Positions 8,652 through 17,911 of a stretch of 58,347 bases of DNA are shown here, piece by piece. Every line of letters begins with the position of its first letter. The first letter of the stretch is position 1. Below the pieces are notes generated by a model. It searched no databases. It was given only the letters and a program-made list of their open reading frames with translations, and had not been told where the DNA came from. The DNA is taken from contig CAYRLZ010000060.1 of the NCBI GenBank assembly GCA_964425275.1, positions 1 to 58,347 on the forward strand. The letters are read 5' to 3'. The translations under genes and the position numbers were made by a program. The DNA comes from CAYRLZ01 sp964425275 (GTDB lineage Bacteria; Hydrothermota; Tepidihabitantia; Tepidihabitantales; JBDRVQ01).

Positions 8652-9564
8652 CCCCTCTTTACTCCTCTTTCCTTTAATCGCGATTATTTTTTTATCCCTC
8701 TCCTTAGGACCGGGGGGCGTGAGGGGGGAGATAATTTTTAAGATAAGACTGCCTCGGGTTCTTTTAGGGATTTTTGCCGGCGGGGTCTTATCATTTGTTG
8801 GCGGTGTCTTACAGGGTCTTTTAGAAAATCCGCTCTGCGACCCTTATATCCTGGGTATCGCCTCGGGCGCAACATTTGGCGTTAGTCTTTCCCTCCTCTT
8901 CGGTCACGTCTCCTATTTTTTCATTCCACCTTTTGCCTTTGCCTTTTCGCTTCTCTCCCTCTTTTTTGTTTATACCCTGGCGCAGGTTTCGGGTCGGATT
9001 CAGAAGTTATCCCTTATCCTTTCCGGAGTTCTCATCAGTTTCCTCTTTTCCTCCCTCTCCATTTTGGCGATGACTTTCAGTAAACAGCCCTTGGCACAAA
9101 TTATCTATCTCATTATGGGAAATCTATCGGTTTTATTTTCTCCTTTAACCCTAATGAGTTTTTTGATTGTTTTTATCATTAGTCTCATCTTGCTTTATTT
9201 CCTTTTCTCCTATGCCCAGGAGCTTAATATTTTGTCTACGGGGGAAGAAGCGGCAATCAGTGTTGGTATTGATACCGAGCGACTGGTCCGAATGGTCTTT
9301 ATTATCAGTTCCCTTTTGACTGGTTTTGTCGTCTCTTTTGTTGGCAGTATAAGTTTTGTTGGACTAGTGGTTCCCCATATTGCCCGGGCTCTTTATGGAT
9401 ACGACCATCGGAAAATTCTTCCGGCCTCCTTCCTTTTAGGTTCATCTCTCCTTTTAATTTCGGATATCTTTGCCCGCACGACCGCACCGGTGGAATTACC
9501 TTTAAGTGTCGTCACGGCACTTTTTGGTGTGCCATTTTTCTTTTATCGGTTAAGAAGGTTATAA
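8641..9564 (+). CDS. btuC: FecCD-family permease of the corrinoid/metallophore importer
   Basis: Inner-membrane permease of a type II ABC importer, 307 aa with about nine or ten hydrophobic helices. It carries the family signatures RLPRVLLGIFAGGVLSFVGG and ENPLCDPYILGIASGA in the first third. Later come GEEAAISVGID, which is the coupling helix region that contacts the ATPase, and GSISFVGLVVPHIAR. It is slightly shorter than E. coli BtuC. The start overlaps the end of the binding-protein gene by 11 nt, and the ATPase gene follows after 21 nt, giving a complete three-gene importer. Confidence 0.9.
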   Translation: MRNNPSLLLFPLIAIIFLSLSLGPGGVRGEIIFKIRLPRVLLGIFAGGVLSFVGGVLQGLLENPLCDPYILGIASGATFGVSLSLLFGHVSYFFIPPFAFAFSLLSLFFVYTLAQVSGRIQKLSLILSGVLISFLFSSLSILAMTFSKQPLAQIIYLIMGNLSVLFSPLTLMSFLIVFIISLILLYFLFSYAQELNILSTGEEAAISVGIDTERLVRMVFIISSLLTGFVVSFVGSISFVGLVVPHIARALYGYDHRKILPASFLLGSSLLLISDIFARTTAPVELPLSVVTALFGVPFFFYRLRRL

Positions 9565-9585
9565 GCCCAATGATATTCTTTGATT

Positions 9586-10368
9586 ATGGACGCTATTCTT
9601 CTTAAAGAGCTAAGTTTCGGCTATACCAAAGAGAATCTATTTCAGAATTTTTCTCTGAGTATCCCGGAGGGTGATTTTTTGGGTATAATTGGACCAAATG
9701 GCTCAGGCAAGACGACTTTATTAAAGTTAATTGCTGGCCTATTAAAATCTACGAGCGGGCAGGTATTGGTTTTCGGAGAGGACCTTTTTCATCGGAAACC
9801 AAAAGAAAGAGGACGGTTGATTGGTTATATGCCCCAGGAGAGTCACTTCTTATGGAATTTTAAGGTAAAGGAGGTCGTTCTGATGGGTCGGTATCCCTAT
9901 CATAGAAGATTTGAGCGGGAGAAGCGAGAGGATTTTGAGATTGCCGATTTAGCGATGAGATTGACCAATATTATTGATTTGAAAGACCGGGGAATAAATA
10001 ATATCTCAACCGGTGAAAGACAGAGGGCGGTTTTGGCTAGGGTTTTATGCCAGAACCCTAAGATTTTACTCTTAGATGAGGTAACCTCTCATTTAGATAT
10101 TGGTCAGGCGATTGAGATTTTGAGAATCTTACGACACCTCAATACCACTTATAAAATTACCTGTCTCTTTTCGTCCCACGATATAAATTTAGCGGCAATG
10201 GTTGCCAAACGGATTTTACTCCTCGCAAAAGGACAGGTGATTGCCTGTGACCGACCGGATAAGGTTATTCTACCGGAACTATTAGAGAAGGTTTATAGCA
10301 TCCGGCCATTAATCACCACTCACCCTAAATTAAATATCCCTTGGGTTATCCTTAATCTCCGGGAATGA
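9586..10368 (+). CDS. btuD: ABC transporter ATP-binding protein of the corrinoid/metallophore importer
   Basis: Cytoplasmic ATPase that powers the importer, 260 aa. Walker A GPNGSGKT is at residues 36-43, the Q-loop at MPQESH, the signature at ISTGERQ (STGER instead of the usual SGGE), Walker B at ILLLDEVT and the switch histidine in SSHDINL. The ATG at 9586 is used; a TTG 6 nt earlier is in frame. It is the last gene of the plus-strand cluster that starts near 6591 and converges with the DUF401 gene. Confidence 0.9.
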   Translation: MDAILLKELSFGYTKENLFQNFSLSIPEGDFLGIIGPNGSGKTTLLKLIAGLLKSTSGQVLVFGEDLFHRKPKERGRLIGYMPQESHFLWNFKVKEVVLMGRYPYHRRFEREKREDFEIADLAMRLTNIIDLKDRGINNISTGERQRAVLARVLCQNPKILLLDEVTSHLDIGQAIEILRILRHLNTTYKITCLFSSHDINLAAMVAKRILLLAKGQVIACDRPDKVILPELLEKVYSIRPLITTHPKLNIPWVILNLRE

Positions 10369-10411
10369 AGTATTTATCTGTCGTCTCATATTTTTATTAT
10401 TCACCCAGGTT

Positions 10412-11599
10412 TTAAAACCTTGTCATTAAGAACACCCAGACTAAACCAATCAGTCCGACGAGGAGAACCGATGGGATAAGTTTTTTATACACGGCACGGG
10501 AATCGGCATTAAAATACTCTTTGGTCAAAAGGAGACAGAAGTGAACTGGTGATAAGAGGACCCCCATATACCCAGCGATATAAAAGATAAGTATGTAAAA
10601 AAGTTTATGGACGAGGGGAATGATACTCATTATTAATGGCAGGGAAAGTCCAACATAAGCCTGGTTTATCCCGGTGGCAAAACCAGTGAGGAAGGGGATA
10701 GTGGTCGCTATCAATATAATAAAGATTGTTTCTAATTTATCAATCTCAGGAAATGAGACACTTTTTATAAATATCTCCTTAAATAAAAATATTAGGAAGA
10801 CAATTAGCAGGATTTTTGCCGAGAAGCCCTTTAGGGTAATTCGTCTCTTTTTATAGATGATGATGAATATTAAGATAAGGGTGGTCAACAAAAGGGCAAT
10901 GAAGGCATCAATTCCAACAATTATCAAAATGGTAATCAAGGCGATGGGCAGAAATGAAAAGAGAAGTTGGAGGTGATTTATTCTTTCGGCGTTTGTGATA
11001 TCGGTAATCATTCGGCTCTCGTCCCGGAGAAAAAAGAGTCCAATGAAAATTGAAATAATGGTGAGGGGAAATAGATAGACCATTAGGGTCTTTATCGGAA
11101 TCCCGGATATTGCCGAAGTGAGTATTAGACCAGGATAAAGTGGCCAGAAGAATTCCCAGATATGTCGGAACCAGTAATTGATATAGGTCTTGGTTACCTC
11201 AGAGATATTTTCCTTCTTTAACTGTATCTCAACCAACGGTGCCGAGAGTAGTGCCCCACCGGGCATTGGCACAAGTCCGATTATTACCGGAGCTAAAAGG
11301 ACAGCGTATCTACGCTTTTTAATCTTAACCAATTCTTTCTCCATCAGATTTAGTAAAGATGAACTCGCCATTAAGCAAGAGAAGATAAGAGAGAGGAATA
11401 CAATACCAATGACCCGCCAGGTATCCCAACTGACGACGGTTTGATAGAAGATATTGAGGAATTCTCTAAGACTTACCCCAAAGAGAATAACCGAAATTAA
11501 ATTTGCGACCAAGAGGACAATCGTCAGGTCTAATTTCCGAAGCATCAAGAGAAGAACCAAAGCAAAGAGGAGGGTTAGTCTCAAGAATACTAACTGCAC
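10412..11599 (-). CDS. DUF401-family integral membrane transporter-like protein
   Basis: Polytopic inner-membrane protein of 395 aa with about eleven hydrophobic helices. The family-defining motif GLVPMPGGALLSAP is at residues about 108-121, followed by TYINYWFRHIWEFFWPLYPG. A second re-entrant-like GFATGINQAYVGLSLP is near residue 315. DUF401 proteins resemble anion-permease (IT superfamily) transporters, but their substrate is unknown. The start is GTG at 11599, nine bases after the Nudix gene, so it is the distal gene of the long minus-strand run. Confidence 0.82.
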   Translation of the reverse strand: MQLVFLRLTLLFALVLLLMLRKLDLTIVLLVANLISVILFGVSLREFLNIFYQTVVSWDTWRVIGIVFLSLIFSCLMASSSLLNLMEKELVKIKKRRYAVLLAPVIIGLVPMPGGALLSAPLVEIQLKKENISEVTKTYINYWFRHIWEFFWPLYPGLILTSAISGIPIKTLMVYLFPLTIISIFIGLFFLRDESRMITDITNAERINHLQLLFSFLPIALITILIIVGIDAFIALLLTTLILIFIIIYKKRRITLKGFSAKILLIVFLIFLFKEIFIKSVSFPEIDKLETIFIILIATTIPFLTGFATGINQAYVGLSLPLIMSIIPLVHKLFYILIFYIAGYMGVLLSPVHFCLLLTKEYFNADSRAVYKKLIPSVLLVGLIGLVWVFLMTRF

Positions 11600-11608
11600 A
11601 ATTGGGTC

Positions 11609-12016
11609 TTATAATCTAAGACTTCGAAAATAGTCCCGCAAAATTTTCTTGTGGTCAAAGGCGATTTCTTTTGGGAGGGTGTCTTTGGTAAAGAGCCCCG
11701 TTGCCTGGGCATCGCTTTTTGCCTTTAACTTTCCTTTGCCTTTGCCTGTAAAGACAACCGAGACACAATGGCCTCTCGGGTCTCTTTTTGGTTCAGAATA
11801 GACATGGAACTGTCTCAAATTTCCAATAGTTAATCCGGTTTCCTCTTTTGCCTCTCTTCTGGCGGCCATTTCTACGGTCTCGCCATATTCAACAAATCCG
11901 CCCGGTAAGGCCCAGCCAAAGGGTGGATTCTTTCTCTTGATTAAAACGATTGCGCCTTTATATTCAATAATTATATCAACCGCCAATTTTGGCGAACGAA
12001 ATTTATTATCTAACAT
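11609..12016 (-). CDS. Nudix hydrolase, ADP-ribose pyrophosphatase-like
   Basis: 135-aa single-domain Nudix enzyme. The Nudix box reads G-FVEYG-E-TVEMAAR-REAKEETGL, matching Gx5Ex7REUxEExGU, with the usual preceding PPFGWALPGGF. The DPRGHCVSVVFTGKGKG strand after the box is common in ADP-ribose or nucleotide-sugar pyrophosphatases. The substrate is not resolved. It starts 3 nt downstream of the rfbD stop. Confidence 0.87.
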   Translation of the reverse strand: MLDNKFRSPKLAVDIIIEYKGAIVLIKRKNPPFGWALPGGFVEYGETVEMAARREAKEETGLTIGNLRQFHVYSEPKRDPRGHCVSVVFTGKGKGKLKAKSDAQATGLFTKDTLPKEIAFDHKKILRDYFRSLRL

Positions 12017-12019
12017 ATT

Positions 12020-12859
12020 TCAATAATTACTTAGGCACTCGGCCAATGCCTCGCGCCAGTGGCGCAGTTCTTTACCAAATATTTTTTTGTAGCGATTATT
12101 CGCCAGGACCGAAAATTTGGGGCGCGGGGCTGGTCTTTTTAATTCTTCGGTCGTAATTGGGTGAACCTCCTTTTTTATCCCTAGTATCTTAACTATCTCT
12201 TTGGCTAATTGGAACCAGGAAGCGGCGCCGGAGTTTATTAGATGATAAATACCAAAGTGCTCACTGGAAATTAAATTGCTTATTGGTTCGCATAAGTCCT
12301 TGGTGTAAGTTGGCGAACCAATCTGGTCATCCACCACCCTTAATTCTTCTCCCTTTTCTATCTTTTCCTTTAACTGATTGACAAAATTCTTTCCCTCCCG
12401 ACTGTAAAGCCAAGCGGTCCGGACAATGAAATATCTTTTTAATTCTTGGGCAATTGCCCTCTCACCTAAATATTTTGTCCAGCCGTAGTAGTTGATTGGA
12501 TTTGGCGCATCATCCTCGGAGTAAGGGCTTCCCTTTTTGCCATCAAAGACATAATCGGTACTTAAATAAAGAAATTTACAGCCGATTTCTTTTGCCCCGA
12601 AGACCAGATTAAGTGTTCCGCGAAAATTTATTTCATAAGTCTTTTCTTTTTTCATCTCACCTTGGTCAACATCGGTGAAGGCGGCGAGGTGAATAAGGCA
12701 ATCCGGCCTTTCGCTTTTAATTCCTTGAAGGATAATTTTTCTTTTAGTGATATCCATTTCTGGGACGTCCCATTCAATTACTTCTAATTTCTTCGCCCTT
12801 AAATAAGGAGTGAGTTGGCGACCAAGCATTCCCCGGGCACCGGTGACAATTATCTTCAT
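12020..12859 (-). CDS. rfbD: dTDP-4-dehydrorhamnose reductase
   Basis: Reduces dTDP-4-keto-L-rhamnose to dTDP-L-rhamnose for surface polysaccharide. Product is 279 aa. The NAD(P) loop is TGARGMLGRQL at residues about 6-16. The extended SDR catalytic motif is STDYVFDG followed by YYGWTKYLGE (Tyr-xxx-Lys), then RTAWLYSREGKNFV and DDQIGSPTYT, all typical of RfbD/RmlD. No rmlA, B or C is in this window, so the gene stands alone in a housekeeping run. It lies 10 nt after ffh. Confidence 0.9.
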   Translation of the reverse strand: MKIIVTGARGMLGRQLTPYLRAKKLEVIEWDVPEMDITKRKIILQGIKSERPDCLIHLAAFTDVDQGEMKKEKTYEINFRGTLNLVFGAKEIGCKFLYLSTDYVFDGKKGSPYSEDDAPNPINYYGWTKYLGERAIAQELKRYFIVRTAWLYSREGKNFVNQLKEKIEKGEELRVVDDQIGSPTYTKDLCEPISNLISSEHFGIYHLINSGAASWFQLAKEIVKILGIKKEVHPITTEELKRPAPRPKFSVLANNRYKKIFGKELRHWREALAECLSNY

Positions 12860-12869
12860 TATGGATTTT

Positions 12870-14165
12870 TTAGAAAAGTTTACCCGGGAAACCAGGCAGG
12901 CCCTTAAATTGTTTCAAATGCTTTGTCATCTCTTTGAGCATCTTCATCTCTTTCAGGAGGCGGTTGACTTCCTCAACCGTTGTGCCGCTGCCTTCGGCGA
13001 TCCTTCTTCTTCTTGAGCCATCAATTAGTTCGGGATTTTCTCTCTCCTCTTTGGTCATAGAAAGAATAATTGCCTCCATCCGTTTTAACACTTTTTCATC
13101 CACATCCATCCCTTTCATTCCCGGCATCATTGCCATAAATTTAGAGAGAGAGCCCAGTTTTTTAATTGCCCTTAACTGGGTAAGGATGTCTTCAAGGTTA
13201 AATTTACCTTTAAGAAATTTTTCCGCCATCTTTTTCTGGTCTTCTACTTTCAATTCGGTCTCTACCTTTTCCGCCAGGGATTTTAGGTCGCCCATCCCTA
13301 AAATTCGGCTGGCAATCCGGTCGGGATGGAACTCCTCCAATTCTTCAATCTTTTCTCCGACTCCGACAAAATAGATGGGTACGCCCGTCACCATCCTCAC
13401 CGAAAGGCAGGCACCACCCCGGGCATCACCGTCCAGTTTTGTTATTATACACCCATTGATGCCCAGCCGTTCATTAAATTCCTTTGCCTGATTCACCGCA
13501 TCTTGTCCTACCATCGCATCCACGACCAATAGAATATAATGGGGTTTTATTTTATCTTTTAGCGCTTTTAATTCCGCCATCAATTCTTCATCAATATGGA
13601 GCCGACCGGCGGTATCCAAAATGATAAGATTATTCTTTCGTTCTTGGCTAAATTGCAGCGCCTCCTGAGCGGTTTTTATCGCTGTCTCACTGACCGGAAA
13701 GAAATCAACTTTGCTCCTTTGGGCAAGTAGCGCCAATTGCTCCGAGGCCGCCGGTCGCTTTGGGTCACAGGCGACAAGAAGGGGATTTTTGTTCTTAAAG
13801 CGGAAAGCTAATTTGGCAGCGGTGGTCGTTTTACCAGTTCCCTGTAAACCAACCAGGGCGATGATTAGCGGTTGTGCCTTAAATTCCAGTTTTGCTGGCC
13901 TCTCACCTAAAAGATGCACCATCTCCTTGTATAAGACGACCCTCAATAACTCGCCAGGTCTTATCGCCTCGGTTATCTTCTCTTTGGCTAAACTTCCTTC
14001 TAAACTCTTAATGAATTCACCAACCACCTTATGGTTAACATCAGCGTCTAAAAGCAGTAGCCTCATCTCCCGGAGAAAGGAACTTATCTCCCTGGGGGTT
14101 AACTTACCGTAGCCCAAAAGTTTCCTCTGGATCTTTAGTAATTTATCGGATATTATATCAAACAT
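12870..14165 (-). CDS. ffh: Signal recognition particle GTPase
   Basis: GTPase that binds 4.5S RNA and signal sequences and hands ribosomes to FtsY. Product is 431 aa, near the usual length. N domain residues 1-85; G domain with the P-loop GLQGTGKTTTAAKLA (about 108-122), DPKRPAA, DTAGRLH and TKLDGDARGG. The M domain (about 300-431) has the LEDILTQL start, MMPGM finger loop and the RNA-binding segment IDGSRRRRIAEGSG. It overlaps rpe by 13 nt at its start. Confidence 0.96.
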   Translation of the reverse strand: MFDIISDKLLKIQRKLLGYGKLTPREISSFLREMRLLLLDADVNHKVVGEFIKSLEGSLAKEKITEAIRPGELLRVVLYKEMVHLLGERPAKLEFKAQPLIIALVGLQGTGKTTTAAKLAFRFKNKNPLLVACDPKRPAASEQLALLAQRSKVDFFPVSETAIKTAQEALQFSQERKNNLIILDTAGRLHIDEELMAELKALKDKIKPHYILLVVDAMVGQDAVNQAKEFNERLGINGCIITKLDGDARGGACLSVRMVTGVPIYFVGVGEKIEELEEFHPDRIASRILGMGDLKSLAEKVETELKVEDQKKMAEKFLKGKFNLEDILTQLRAIKKLGSLSKFMAMMPGMKGMDVDEKVLKRMEAIILSMTKEERENPELIDGSRRRRIAEGSGTTVEEVNRLLKEMKMLKEMTKHLKQFKGLPGFPGKLF

Positions 14166-14797
14166 TTTAATCCGGCTATTGTTTTCTTATAATCCGAAGA
14201 AGAAAAGAGGAAGGTGCCAACGATTATCATATCAACCCCAACCGCGCGCAAAAGTGGAGTATTTTCATAATTGACACCACCGTCAACCGATATTATTAGT
14301 GGACGATTTACCTTCTGGATTATCGCCTTCAATTTCTTTATCTTGGGAATCACCTCCGGGAGGAATTTCTGACCACCAAAACCCGGATGAACGCTCATTA
14401 CTAAAATGTCTTCAATCTCTTCCAAATAAGGCAGAACCTTCTTATAAGAGGTCTTGGGATTAAGCGCGATTCCGCAGCATTTCTTTTCTTTATGGACAAG
14501 ATTGATGCAATGCCTTACCTTTTTGGTTGCCTCGAGATGAAAGATTATTCCTTCGGAATCGGGAAGGAAGTTCTTAATCATCTTCTCCGGCTCTTTGACC
14601 ATCAGATGGGTAATGATTGGTTTGGTGGCTATCTTTTTCAGACATTTCAGGATTGGTATTCCAAAACTAAGATTCGGCACAAAATGTCCATCCATTACAT
14701 CTAAGTGGAAGCAATCAATTCCCGCCGCTTCCGCTTTTTTAATCTCTTCGGCCAAATAGAGAAAATTACAGTTAAGAATTGATGCTGCGATCTTCAT
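14153..14797 (-). CDS. rpe: Ribulose-phosphate 3-epimerase
   Basis: Pentose-phosphate-pathway TIM-barrel enzyme that interconverts ribulose-5-P and xylulose-5-P. Product is 214 aa. Visible motifs: ASILNCNFLYL at the N-terminus, FHLDVMDGHFVPNLSFG with the metal-binding His/Asp, THLMVKEPE, MSVHPGFGGQKF and VDGGVNYENTP, ending in VGTFLF. The start overlaps the stop of the PASTA gene (ATGA), and its end overlaps ffh by 13 nt. Confidence 0.96.
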   Translation of the reverse strand: MKIAASILNCNFLYLAEEIKKAEAAGIDCFHLDVMDGHFVPNLSFGIPILKCLKKIATKPIITHLMVKEPEKMIKNFLPDSEGIIFHLEATKKVRHCINLVHKEKKCCGIALNPKTSYKKVLPYLEEIEDILVMSVHPGFGGQKFLPEVIPKIKKLKAIIQKVNRPLIISVDGGVNYENTPLLRAVGVDMIIVGTFLFSSSDYKKTIAGLKCLI

Positions 14798-15498
14798 CGC
14801 CGCCGCCCCAAGATGACCATCACCTTTTCACCTTTTTTGATGTTTAGCCCTTCTTCGGGATACTGAAAGATGACCTTCCCGGCGGCCTCTTCGCTCTCTT
14901 GTTCCCTTACTTCATCTAACACTAAGGAGAGACTTTCCACCACCTTTTTAACCTCGGGAAGCGAAAGTCCAATAAGGGTCGGCATCGTGACGAAACCTTC
15001 TTTCTGAGTAAAGAGAATTCTGACCAACTTTCCTTTTTCAATTATCGTTCCCGGCGGCGGCAGGACGGAAAGGATTTCTCCTTCTTTTTCACCGTATACA
15101 GTCTCTATCCGGCCGGTTAATCCCGAGATGGTGAGGATTGACAAAAAATCTTCTATCGTCTTCCCTTGAAAACTGGGGACGATAGTTTTACCTCGTCCCT
15201 TACTTAATGTCAAGTCAACGATTTTTCCCTTTTTTACCGCAACTCCCGGCATCGGGCTTTGGGCGATTACTACCCCTTCCGAATATTGAGGGCTAAAGGC
15301 CAATTCTTTAATCCGCGCCGCTAAACCAACTTTTTTTAATTGGCTTTCAGCCATCAGTTGCGAAAGTCCAATTAGGTTGGGAACTAAAACTGTCCTTGGG
15401 ATTTTTGTCAAGATTGGCATCAGGATAAAGTTTAAGAATAGAAGGGCCGTGATAAAACCAACAAAGCCGCCTAAGAAGAAGACAATAATCTTTCTCAT
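14794..15498 (-). CDS. Membrane-anchored triple-PASTA domain protein
   Basis: 234 aa: one N-terminal transmembrane helix (residues about 4-30) followed by three PASTA domains of about 65 aa (starting near VPNLIGLS, VPSFQGKT and MPTLIGLS), so the PASTA part is periplasmic. PASTA domains bind peptidoglycan fragments or act as spacers in PknB-type kinases and class A PBPs. Here there is no kinase or transpeptidase domain on the protein, and none in the adjacent genes. It overlaps fmt by one base (TAATG) and rpe by four. Confidence 0.88.
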   Translation of the reverse strand: MRKIIVFFLGGFVGFITALLFLNFILMPILTKIPRTVLVPNLIGLSQLMAESQLKKVGLAARIKELAFSPQYSEGVVIAQSPMPGVAVKKGKIVDLTLSKGRGKTIVPSFQGKTIEDFLSILTISGLTGRIETVYGEKEGEILSVLPPPGTIIEKGKLVRILFTQKEGFVTMPTLIGLSLPEVKKVVESLSLVLDEVREQESEEAAGKVIFQYPEEGLNIKKGEKVMVILGRRR

Positions 15499-16424
15499 TA
15501 GTCGATTGTAAATTTTTCTTTGGGTTTTGGTTTGTAGCCATTTAAGAAGTCTCTCCCAGAAATTGCCTTCTTACCCGCGATTTTTAATTCCTTAATTTTC
15601 AAAAGACCGTCTTTTGCCGAAACTAAAAGTTCGCCATCTTGTTCAACGATTTCGCCGGGGGTGCGGGGTGGATAGGATGTAAGTTCCGATTTTAATAAAA
15701 GGACCTTCTTCCCGCGGAAAAATGTGTAGGCTGTGGGTCGGGGAGAAAAGGCGCGAATTTTATTATGAACTACCACCTTCTTCTCTTGCCAGTTGACCGC
15801 GCGCTCGTCCTTTTTTATTGCCGGGGCGTAGGTAGCAAATTCGGGATTTTGAGGAATTGGTTTTACCTCACCCCGGGTAAGCAACCGTAAGGTTTCACTA
15901 AGGAGTTCAGCGCCGAAAAGAAAAAGTCGTTCTTTTAATTCTCCGTAGGTCTCATTTTCTGAAATCGCCGTCTCTTTTTGGAGAATTATTGGTCCAGCAT
16001 CAATCTCTTCGGTCATAAAGAAGGTCGTAACACCAGTTAGTGTCTCTCCGGCAAGAAGTGCTCTTTGAATTGGCGCTGCCCCACGATATTTAGGCAAAAG
16101 CGAAGGGTGAAGATTAATAAATCCCTTAGGGAAGAGATGCAGGAGGAGAGGTTTAATGAAATGGCGGTAAGAGACCAAAACGGCACAATCAATATTCTCT
16201 CTTCTAATCTGGTCGCTTACTTCAAAAGAGTTGGGGTCTTTCGGGTCAAAGACTTTTATCCCCCTTTTCTGGGCAAAGACTTTAAGGGGTGAAGGCTCTA
16301 ATTTTAAGCCTCTCCCTTTTGGTCGGTCGGGATTAGTGACCACGGCGGCTATCCTAAATTCGCCAGTGAGACGCTCAAGAATCGACACAGCCTGATTGTC
16401 ACCGGAGAAGAATATAACCTTCAC
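15498..16424 (-). CDS. fmt: Methionyl-tRNA formyltransferase
   Basis: Formylates initiator Met-tRNA using 10-formyl-THF. Product is 308 aa. The N-terminal hydrolase fold shows the NLHPSLLPKYRGAAP catalytic segment and TFFMTEEIDAGPI. The C-terminal OB-like domain spans residues about 205-308, with VHNKIRAFSPRPTAY. The start is GTG at 16424 in the GTGA overlap with def, the classical def-fmt pairing. Confidence 0.96.
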   Translation of the reverse strand: MKVIFFSGDNQAVSILERLTGEFRIAAVVTNPDRPKGRGLKLEPSPLKVFAQKRGIKVFDPKDPNSFEVSDQIRRENIDCAVLVSYRHFIKPLLLHLFPKGFINLHPSLLPKYRGAAPIQRALLAGETLTGVTTFFMTEEIDAGPIILQKETAISENETYGELKERLFLFGAELLSETLRLLTRGEVKPIPQNPEFATYAPAIKKDERAVNWQEKKVVVHNKIRAFSPRPTAYTFFRGKKVLLLKSELTSYPPRTPGEIVEQDGELLVSAKDGLLKIKELKIAGKKAISGRDFLNGYKPKPKEKFTID

Positions 16425-16930
16425 TTTGTCTTTTGTTTTATTTCTTCCAGTTTCTTTTCAATGAATTGGCGACGGACTTTACTTAAATAATCAATGAGCA
16501 GTTTTCCATCCAGATGGTCAATTTCATGCTTACAAGCCCGAGCCAAAAGTCCATTGAATTCAAACTCTTTCTTTTCTCCGTTCTCGTCCATTCCTTCAAT
16601 TATTATCCTGGCCGGTCTTTTAATGACTTCACTTATCCCGGGTAGAGAAAGACAGCCCTCTTCTCTTTCTCTGATTCCTTCCTCTTTTATTATCCGGGGA
16701 TTAAGGACGACAATAAATTTTTCCCCGGCGGTTTCTTTAAGCCGAAGGACAAAAAGCCGTTTTTCACTACCCACTTGGTTTCCCGCTAATCCTAAGGCAT
16801 CATAATGTTCAACCGTTTCTTTCATATCGGAGATTAAGTTTCTAATTTCTTCATCAATCTCTCCGATTTCTTTGGTTGCCCGTAAAAGAATTGGGTCAGG
16901 AAAAAGTTTGATCTTTCGCACCCTTCCCAT
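16421..16930 (-). CDS. def: Peptide deformylase
   Basis: Metalloenzyme that removes the formyl group from nascent chains. Product is 169 aa. The three signatures are GLAGNQVG, EGCLSLPG (metal Cys) and KHEIDHLDG (HExxH). It is coupled to fmt by a 4-nt overlap. The first motif has AGNQVG in place of the common AxQVG, a frequent variant. Confidence 0.96.
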   Translation of the reverse strand: MGRVRKIKLFPDPILLRATKEIGEIDEEIRNLISDMKETVEHYDALGLAGNQVGSEKRLFVLRLKETAGEKFIVVLNPRIIKEEGIREREEGCLSLPGISEVIKRPARIIIEGMDENGEKKEFEFNGLLARACKHEIDHLDGKLLIDYLSKVRRQFIEKKLEEIKQKTK

Positions 16931-16975
16931 ATAGGCTGGACGCTTTACGCTTGCCGGTCAGTCCTCTCGTGTCGA

Positions 16976-17308
16976 TTACCCTTGTTTGCGGTAGGCGATA
17001 GCCCCTTTTTCTATTTCCATTTTGGTATTTTCATCTATTTTGATAATAAATGTCGTCTCCTTAACTTCCGAGATAACGCCGTGGATGCCCGTTGTTGTCA
17101 CAACCCGGTCGCCTTTTTTGATTTGGGAAATCATCGCTTGGTGTCTCTTCTGTCTTCGTTGTTGGGGTAGGAACATCAGGAAATAGATGACCAGAATTAT
17201 CAGGATAAGAGGTAGTAAAGAGCCGAGCGGATTTCTCGCCGGCGGTTCGGTCTGGGCATAACCGAAAGTAAAAATTACTAAGAGCGTCAATAGCAAAAAT
17301 GTCTTCAT
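16976..17308 (-). CDS. yajC: Preprotein translocase auxiliary subunit YajC
   Basis: Small inner-membrane partner of SecDF. Product is 110 aa: N-terminal signal-like segment, a transmembrane helix LLPLILIILVIYFLMFLP (about 29-46), the QRRQKRHQ basic stretch, and the family core GDRVVTTTGIHGVISEV. A GGAGG ribosome site precedes the ATG. SecD/SecF are not in the window. Confidence 0.93.
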   Translation of the reverse strand: MKTFLLLTLLVIFTFGYAQTEPPARNPLGSLLPLILIILVIYFLMFLPQQRRQKRHQAMISQIKKGDRVVTTTGIHGVISEVKETTFIIKIDENTKMEIEKGAIAYRKQG

Positions 17309-17326
17309 ATGTCCTCCAATAAAAGT

Positions 17327-17902
17327 TTAGACCTGATACAATCGATTTTTTAATATATACTGATAGACTTTTTCGGGCAAGAGATAGCGAACCGATATTC
17401 CACTTTTTATTCTTCGCCTTATCTCTTTGCCACTAATTTCAACCTGGGTGACATCCAAGACCAATGCCCGGGGAAATTTCCTCTGCCGGGCTTCATTAAA
17501 TTTTACTCCAGCCCTACGCATCACGCATATCTTGGCTAACTTAAAAAGTTCGTCGGGTTTTTCCCAATTGCTCAGTTCCAAAAACTGGTCAGTGCCAATA
17601 ATTAAAAAGAGGTTGTCCTTGGGATAGAATCTTTTCAATTCCCTTAGTGTATCAATGGTAAACGATTTACCACCTCGCTCTTTCTCAATTTCTGAAATCT
17701 CAAAATAAGGATTATCTTTTATACTCATCTTCACCATTAGCAAACGTTCCTGATAAGGGGCAAATCTCTTTTTATGGGGTGGATTGAACGTCGGTATAAA
17801 AAACACTTTATCCAGTTTCAGTTTCTGCCGGACCTCTTCGGCAACAATTAAATGACCAATATGAATTGGATTAAATGTCCCGCCAAAGATGCCAATCCGC
17901 AT
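17327..17902 (-). CDS. nadD: Nicotinate-nucleotide adenylyltransferase
   Basis: NAD biosynthesis enzyme joining NaMN and ATP. Product is 191 aa with GGTFNPIHIGHL (HxGH nucleotidyltransferase motif) at residues 7-18, FIPTFNPPHK, and the late SGKEIRRRIKSGISVRYLLP carrying the SxxxR (ISGKEIR) site. It lies 9 nt downstream of the bamD-like gene. Confidence 0.95.
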   Translation of the reverse strand: MRIGIFGGTFNPIHIGHLIVAEEVRQKLKLDKVFFIPTFNPPHKKRFAPYQERLLMVKMSIKDNPYFEISEIEKERGGKSFTIDTLRELKRFYPKDNLFLIIGTDQFLELSNWEKPDELFKLAKICVMRRAGVKFNEARQRKFPRALVLDVTQVEISGKEIRRRIKSGISVRYLLPEKVYQYILKNRLYQV

Positions 17903-17911
17903 AAGGGCAAT

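Noticed and set aside
10369..10411. Shared terminator between btuD and the convergent DUF401 gene
   Set aside because: The 43-nt gap is A/T-rich but shows no clear stem with a T tail.
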